The position numbers and the translations under genes were made by a program. Positions 60,593 to 64,000 of a stretch of 64,000 bases of DNA are shown here, in pieces. This stretch comes from Clostridium sp. AM30-24. GTDB lineage: Bacteria > Bacillota > Clostridia > Lachnospirales > Lachnospiraceae. How positions within the stretch are numbered: the stretch's first letter is position 1; the number at the start of each line of letters is the position of its first letter. The notes beneath the pieces were generated by a model that worked only from the letters and a program-made list of their open reading frames with translations, searched no databases and was not told where the DNA came from. Location: positions 23,212 to 87,211 of the forward strand of contig NZ_QUJB01000012.1 of the NCBI RefSeq assembly GCF_003480435.1. The letters are read 5' to 3'.

Positions 60593-61439
60593 AAAGGCGA
60601 TCTTGCTGACTGTTTGTGTCGCCGTCCTCTGGAGTCTCGCAGGACTTAACATCAAGATGATCAGCTGGCCCCCCTACGCAATCGCAGGGGGACGCAGCGT
60701 CATTGCCTCCATTCTTCTATATCCTCTCCTGAAAAGGGGCGGGAACATTAAGATCGACAAATACGTGATCGGCGGTGCTCTCTGCTATGCATCCTTCAAC
60801 TATTGTTTTAATATTTCCACAAAACTTGCATCCTCTGCCATCGCGATCATGATGCAGTATACGGCTCCGATCTATGTCGCGATCCTTGCGTGGATCTTCT
60901 TAAAAGAAAAGATCACAAAAGCTGACATAATCAGTCTCGTGGTGGTCTTTGCGGGAATGCTGCTTTTCTTTATGGACGGCGGTGCAAGCGGCAGTACGAT
61001 CGGAAAGATCGTGGCTGTCTTCAACGGAATCACCTTTGCCGGAAATTCCATCTTTCTCCGCTTGCAGAAAAATGGGAATCCAGTCATGTCCGTATTTCTT
61101 GGAAACGTGATTTCAGGTGTTGTCGGAATTCCATTTATGGTTTCCGCAGGTGTTCCTGACACAAAAAGTTTTCTTTTCCTGCTTCTTGCCGGTTTCTTAT
61201 GTGGATTTACTTACGCCGCATATGCAAAGGCCAGTACAGGACTCTCGGCTCTGGAGACCGTTCTCCTGCCGATCCTTGACCCGGTATTAAATCCGGTATG
61301 GGTATTCCTCTTTCTCGGAGAAGTTCCGGGCAAAATGGCTATCATCGGTGCCGTTATCGTCCTCACAGCCGTGTTCGTGCGATCTATTTACGGAATCTGG
61401 GCGGAGGATCATGACCGGACAGCAGCCCAGATATCATAA
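60582..61439 (+). CDS. EamA-family (DMT) transporter
   Basis: A 285-residue protein with ten predicted transmembrane helices in two EamA repeats (VAVLWSLAGLNIKMISWPP, AIAIMMQYTAPIYVAILAW; then NGITFAGNSIFL and VLLPILDPVLNPVWVFLFLGE). DMT proteins usually export amino acids or metabolites. ATG 60582 lies inside the last codons of nhaC (11-base overlap), preceded by AAGGTGAG, so translation is coupled. It is the last gene of the sigma-54 operon, ended by the hairpin at 61476-61515. Confidence 0.92.
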   Translation: MNHKKAILLTVCVAVLWSLAGLNIKMISWPPYAIAGGRSVIASILLYPLLKRGGNIKIDKYVIGGALCYASFNYCFNISTKLASSAIAIMMQYTAPIYVAILAWIFLKEKITKADIISLVVVFAGMLLFFMDGGASGSTIGKIVAVFNGITFAGNSIFLRLQKNGNPVMSVFLGNVISGVVGIPFMVSAGVPDTKSFLFLLLAGFLCGFTYAAYAKASTGLSALETVLLPILDPVLNPVWVFLFLGEVPGKMAIIGAVIVLTAVFVRSIYGIWAEDHDRTAAQIS

Positions 61440-61475
61440 GACTAATCACTCATTAAAAAAACTGTCAATCCTGAC

Positions 61476-61515
61476 GAGCCAGCAAGTCCCCCCTCTTGTT
61501 GGCTCATTTTTTTAT
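61476..61515 (+). terminator. Terminator of the sigma-54 operon
   Basis: GAGCCAGCAAG and CTTGTTGGCTC arms around an 8-base C-rich loop, followed by ATTTTTTTATT. Confidence 0.85.
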
Positions 61516-61538
61516 TAGCCAAATCTGCAAACTCTTCA

Positions 61539-61567
61539 TTGTCACACTTCCAAAACCGTTATATAAT
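61539..61567 (+). promoter_or_regulatory. Promoter of the D-2-hydroxyacid dehydrogenase gene
   Basis: -35 TTGTCA (61539-61544), 17-base spacer, -10 TATAAT (61562-61567). Confidence 0.75.
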
Positions 61568-61627
61568 AAATACAGCACCAAGGTACGCACAATTTTCTTA
61601 TTATCAATTTCGCAGGAGGATTTACCC

Positions 61628-62578
61628 ATGAGCGACAAGACCGTTGTATTAAACGCAAAAAAAATGAACTTTGACGGAAATCTCGACTTTTCTGTTCTCT
61701 CTTCCGACGTGACCGTCTACGATGATACCACACCGGAACAGCTCTTAGAGCGCATTGAGGGAGCTGATATTATCGTCACAAAGGAGATGCCGGTAAACGG
61801 TGACCTGATCCGCAAATTTCCGGCTTCCGTAAAGCTGATCTGTGAGGCCGGTACCGGATACAACAATCTGGATCTTGATGCCGCAAGGGAGAAGGGGATC
61901 ACCGTCTGCAATATCCCGGCATACAGCTCCGAGCGCGTAGCCCACACGGCGGTCATGATGATCTTAAATTTAAGCTCCACCATGCAGGTCCAGATGAAGA
62001 TGCTGGCAAACGGAAACCATGATAACTTTACGAAAAATCTCCAGGTTCCGCACGTTGAGGTAAACGGAAAGACTTTAGGAATCATCGGTGCTGGACATAT
62101 CGGAAAGACTGTAATGAAGATTGCAAAAGCTCTTGATATGAACATTCTCGTGTATACAAGAACACCGAGAGCCGACGAAGACGGCATCCGCTATGTGGAT
62201 CTTGAGACAGTCTTAAAGAACAGTGACTATGTTTCCCTGCACTGCCCGTTAACTCCGCAGACAAAGCATATGATCAATAAAGAGACTCTTGCGCTCATGA
62301 AGCCGACCGCATTCCTGATCAATACCTCCCGCGGTGCTCTCATCGATGAACCGGCTCTGATCGAAGCGCTTGAAAAGCACCAGATCGCAGGCGCAGGCCT
62401 CGACGTCCAGGAAACTGAGCCGCCGAAAGCCGACAACCCGCTTTACACCCTCGACAACGTGATCCTCACCCCGCATATGGGCTGGAAGGGACTTGAGACA
62501 AGACAGCGCCTCGTTTCCATCCTTGCCGGAAATGTAAAGGGATTCCTTGAGGGGAAACCGGTGAATGTAGTTTCATAA
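61628..62578 (+). CDS. D-2-hydroxyacid dehydrogenase
   Basis: A 316-residue NAD(P)-dependent oxidoreductase of the hydroxypyruvate reductase/phosphoglycerate dehydrogenase type. The Rossmann motif is LGIIGAGHIGKTV, the catalytic Arg is in LINTSRGALIDE, the Glu in GLDVQETEPP and the His in LTPHMGWKG. It interconverts a 2-keto acid and a D-2-hydroxy acid; the substrate is not fixed. AGGAGG lies 8 bases before ATG 61628. It has its own promoter and terminator, between the sigma-54 operon and the amidohydrolase gene. Confidence 0.93.
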   Translation: MSDKTVVLNAKKMNFDGNLDFSVLSSDVTVYDDTTPEQLLERIEGADIIVTKEMPVNGDLIRKFPASVKLICEAGTGYNNLDLDAAREKGITVCNIPAYSSERVAHTAVMMILNLSSTMQVQMKMLANGNHDNFTKNLQVPHVEVNGKTLGIIGAGHIGKTVMKIAKALDMNILVYTRTPRADEDGIRYVDLETVLKNSDYVSLHCPLTPQTKHMINKETLALMKPTAFLINTSRGALIDEPALIEALEKHQIAGAGLDVQETEPPKADNPLYTLDNVILTPHMGWKGLETRQRLVSILAGNVKGFLEGKPVNVVS

Positions 62579-62587
62579 CTCAACTAT

Positions 62588-62630
62588 AAGGAACTTTTCA
62601 TCTTTTAAGATGATATAGTTCCTTTTTTTG
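62588..62630 (+). terminator. Terminator of the dehydrogenase gene
   Basis: AAGGAACT and AGTTCCTT arms with an inner CATCTT/AAGATG stem, followed by seven T's. Confidence 0.8.
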
Positions 62631-62650
62631 TTACTGTACAGAAAGAATCC

Positions 62651-62679
62651 TTGAAATATTCTCGCAATTCATGTATGAT
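62651..62679 (+). promoter_or_regulatory. Promoter of the amidohydrolase gene
   Basis: -35 TTGAAA (62651-62656), 17-base spacer, -10 TATGAT (62674-62679). Confidence 0.65.
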
Positions 62680-62711
62680 GGAGTTATGATTTGAAAAGAG
62701 GAGGAATTCCC

Positions 62712-63851
62712 ATGATTTGTATCAAGAACGGAACACTTCACACAGCGGTATCAAAGGAAACTTTTATCGCTGACATCCTGATCGACGGCGGAAAGATCGT
62801 GAAGATCGGAAAAGGTCTCTCTGCTGATGGTGCTGAGGTTATCGACGCCACCGGACTCCAGGTTTATCCGGGATTTGTTGAGGCCCATTGCCATATCGGT
62901 CTTGACGGCTACGGGATCGGCTACGAGGGACATGACTATAACGAACTGAATGACCCGGTAACTCCACAGGTACAGGCGATCGACGGAATCAACCCGTTTG
63001 ACCCGTGTATGAAGATGGCCGCGAAAGCCGGTGTTACCTGCTTCGCAACCGGTCCAGGCAGCTCCAACTCCATTGGCGGAACCTTCGCTGCTATCAAACC
63101 GGTTGGAACCCGTGTTGACAATATGATCGTAAAATTCCCGATCGCTATGAAATGCGCTTTCGGTGAAAACCCGAAACGCTGCTACCAGAAACAGGGAATC
63201 TCCAGCCGTATGACAAATGCCGCAAAGATCCGCGAGGCTTTAAATAAAGCGAAGGTTTACAAGGCAAAGATCGAGGCGGCCGGTGATGACGCTTCCAAGC
63301 TTCCGGCTTACGACCAGAAGTCCGAAGCTCTGATCCCGGTATTAAACCATGAGATCCCATTAAAAGCCCATGCCCATCAGGCAAACGATATCTTCACTGC
63401 GATCCGTATCGCGAAAGAATTCGGTGTCGGCCTGACTCTGGAGCACGTGACAGAGGGCCATATGATCGTGGATGAACTCGCGAAGGAAAATCTCCCGCTC
63501 GCGGTAGGTCCGACCTTCGGACATGCCTCCAAATTTGAGCTCCAGAATAAGACCTGGGAGACTCCGGGTGTTCTCGCAAAAGCCGGATGTCACGTCTCCA
63601 TCATCACGGATGCTCCGGTCACTCCGCTCCACTACCTGCCGCTCTGCGCAGGGCTTGCGATCAAAGCCGGCATGGACGAGTATGACGCACTCCGCGCCGT
63701 AACGATCAACCCGGCCGAGCACATCGGCATCGCTGACCGTGTCGGTTCCCTTGAAGAGGGAAAGGACGCCGATGTTGTCATTGTTGACGGCTGCCCGTTT
63801 GATGTGACAGGTGTGATCCAGCACGTTTTGATCAATGGTGAAGAAGTTTAA
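62712..63851 (+). CDS. Amidohydrolase family protein
   Basis: A 379-residue metal-dependent hydrolase of the imidazolonepropionase/dihydroorotase-like superfamily. The first metal motif is VYPGFVEAHCHIG, later ligands lie in KAHAHQANDIF and LTLEHVTEGH, and the last Asp in SIITDAPVTPLH; NPAEHIGIADRVGSLEEGKDADVVI is the typical C-terminal return to the beta-sandwich. Likely a cyclic amide or N-acyl compound hydrolase; the substrate is unknown. AGGAGG precedes ATG 62712. Single gene with its own promoter, ended by the hairpin at 63907-63954. Confidence 0.92.
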   Translation: MICIKNGTLHTAVSKETFIADILIDGGKIVKIGKGLSADGAEVIDATGLQVYPGFVEAHCHIGLDGYGIGYEGHDYNELNDPVTPQVQAIDGINPFDPCMKMAAKAGVTCFATGPGSSNSIGGTFAAIKPVGTRVDNMIVKFPIAMKCAFGENPKRCYQKQGISSRMTNAAKIREALNKAKVYKAKIEAAGDDASKLPAYDQKSEALIPVLNHEIPLKAHAHQANDIFTAIRIAKEFGVGLTLEHVTEGHMIVDELAKENLPLAVGPTFGHASKFELQNKTWETPGVLAKAGCHVSIITDAPVTPLHYLPLCAGLAIKAGMDEYDALRAVTINPAEHIGIADRVGSLEEGKDADVVIVDGCPFDVTGVIQHVLINGEEV

Positions 63852-63906
63852 TGAGACTGCCTTTCATTGATTATTTCTCTGAATTTTTAGGTTCATAAAT
63901 GATAAA

Positions 63907-63954
63907 AACCCCCTCTCTGCGTGTTTATCCCATAAACTGCAAAGAGGGGGTTTT
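63907..63954. terminator. Bidirectional terminator after the amidohydrolase gene
   Basis: AAACCCCCTCT and AGAGGGGGTTTTC arms around a loop with TTTAT/ATAAA pairing. Confidence 0.8.
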
Positions 63955-63960
63955 CTCACT

Positions 63961-64000
63961 TTGAACTGCACCCCATTTGTTAGACAGTATGGTATACTAT
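63961..64000 (+). mobile_element. Probable left end of an IS3-family insertion sequence, cut by window edge
   Basis: TGAACTGCACCCCATTTGTT followed by AGACA resembles the terminal inverted repeat of IS3-family elements (TGAACTGCACCC...GTTAGACA pattern). A TATACT -10-like box follows immediately. The transposase genes would lie beyond base 64000. Confidence 0.5.

Noticed and set aside
1..64000. CRISPR arrays, tRNA or rRNA genes, prophage
   Set aside because: No regularly spaced identical repeats, no cloverleaf-like sequence and no phage structural or integrase genes were seen on either strand.

Overview
The window is a chromosomal segment of a spore-forming, Gram-positive member of the Clostridia, most likely Lachnospiraceae (the Clostridium symbiosum / Enterocloster / Hungatella type of gut anaerobe). 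This rests on the dnaE-HPr-whiA-rapZ-murB-hprK-uvrC order, sporulation genes sigG and spoIIID, a butyryl-CoA:acetate-type CoA-transferase, surface proteins with Lachnospiraceae-style ATASN/ATASDP segments, consistent GGAGG ribosome sites and mid-range GC. The species cannot be fixed from sequence reading alone. No rRNA, tRNA or CRISPR array was seen.

Layout. 1-9.9 kb (minus strand) is the conserved housekeeping block: dnaE (cut by the left edge), a Crh-like HPr protein with Glu at position 15, whiA, rapZ, murB, hprK, uvrC, a DUF1653 gene and a lipoprotein with a DUF4015 glycoside-hydrolase-like domain. 10-19 kb holds a DUF1846 protein, an L,D-transpeptidase, an FAD oxidoreductase, a tyrosine phosphatase, an A/T-rich AlbA/Schlafen-type regulator, a P1 peptidase, and a MutT / helicase-remnant / MazG-like / ArsC-like cluster. 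19-23.4 kb is a LysR-controlled module of an M20 amidohydrolase with two membrane proteins, and a 7-bp inverted repeat sits near -63 of the operon promoter. 23.7-27 kb has a phosphosugar mutase divergent from a CoA-transferase whose catalytic Glu position appears to be Gly.

27-35.5 kb contains an orphan GHKL sensor kinase, a complete leucine-type T-box leader with no gene behind it, and a 2007-residue secreted surface protein. The kinase and surface-protein promoters share a near-identical tandem 20-bp-period motif. 35.5-41.7 kb carries sigG, a 5'-truncated sirtuin, an FMN split-barrel protein divergent from an HxlR regulator, an M20 peptidase, a two-domain FlK-like thioesterase, spoIIID and an isochorismatase-type hydrolase. 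41.8-47.5 kb is a two-gene surface unit: a 1634-residue Cna-B/pilin-like protein with a VPATGD sorting signal and a class B sortase whose start overlaps its stop (ATGA).

47.6-55.9 kb is mainly transport: a MATE exporter, an Na+/H+-type antiporter with a cytidylate-kinase-like gene, AzlCD, an SLC13-like carrier and a crotonase. 56-64 kb is a regulated catabolic region: a sigma-54 activator, a consensus -24/-12 promoter driving a gamma-glutamyl hydrolase (C26), NhaC and a DMT transporter, then separately promoted D-2-hydroxyacid dehydrogenase and amidohydrolase genes. The last 40 bases look like the end of an IS3-family element. Two families of dispersed palindromic intergenic repeats are scattered across the window.
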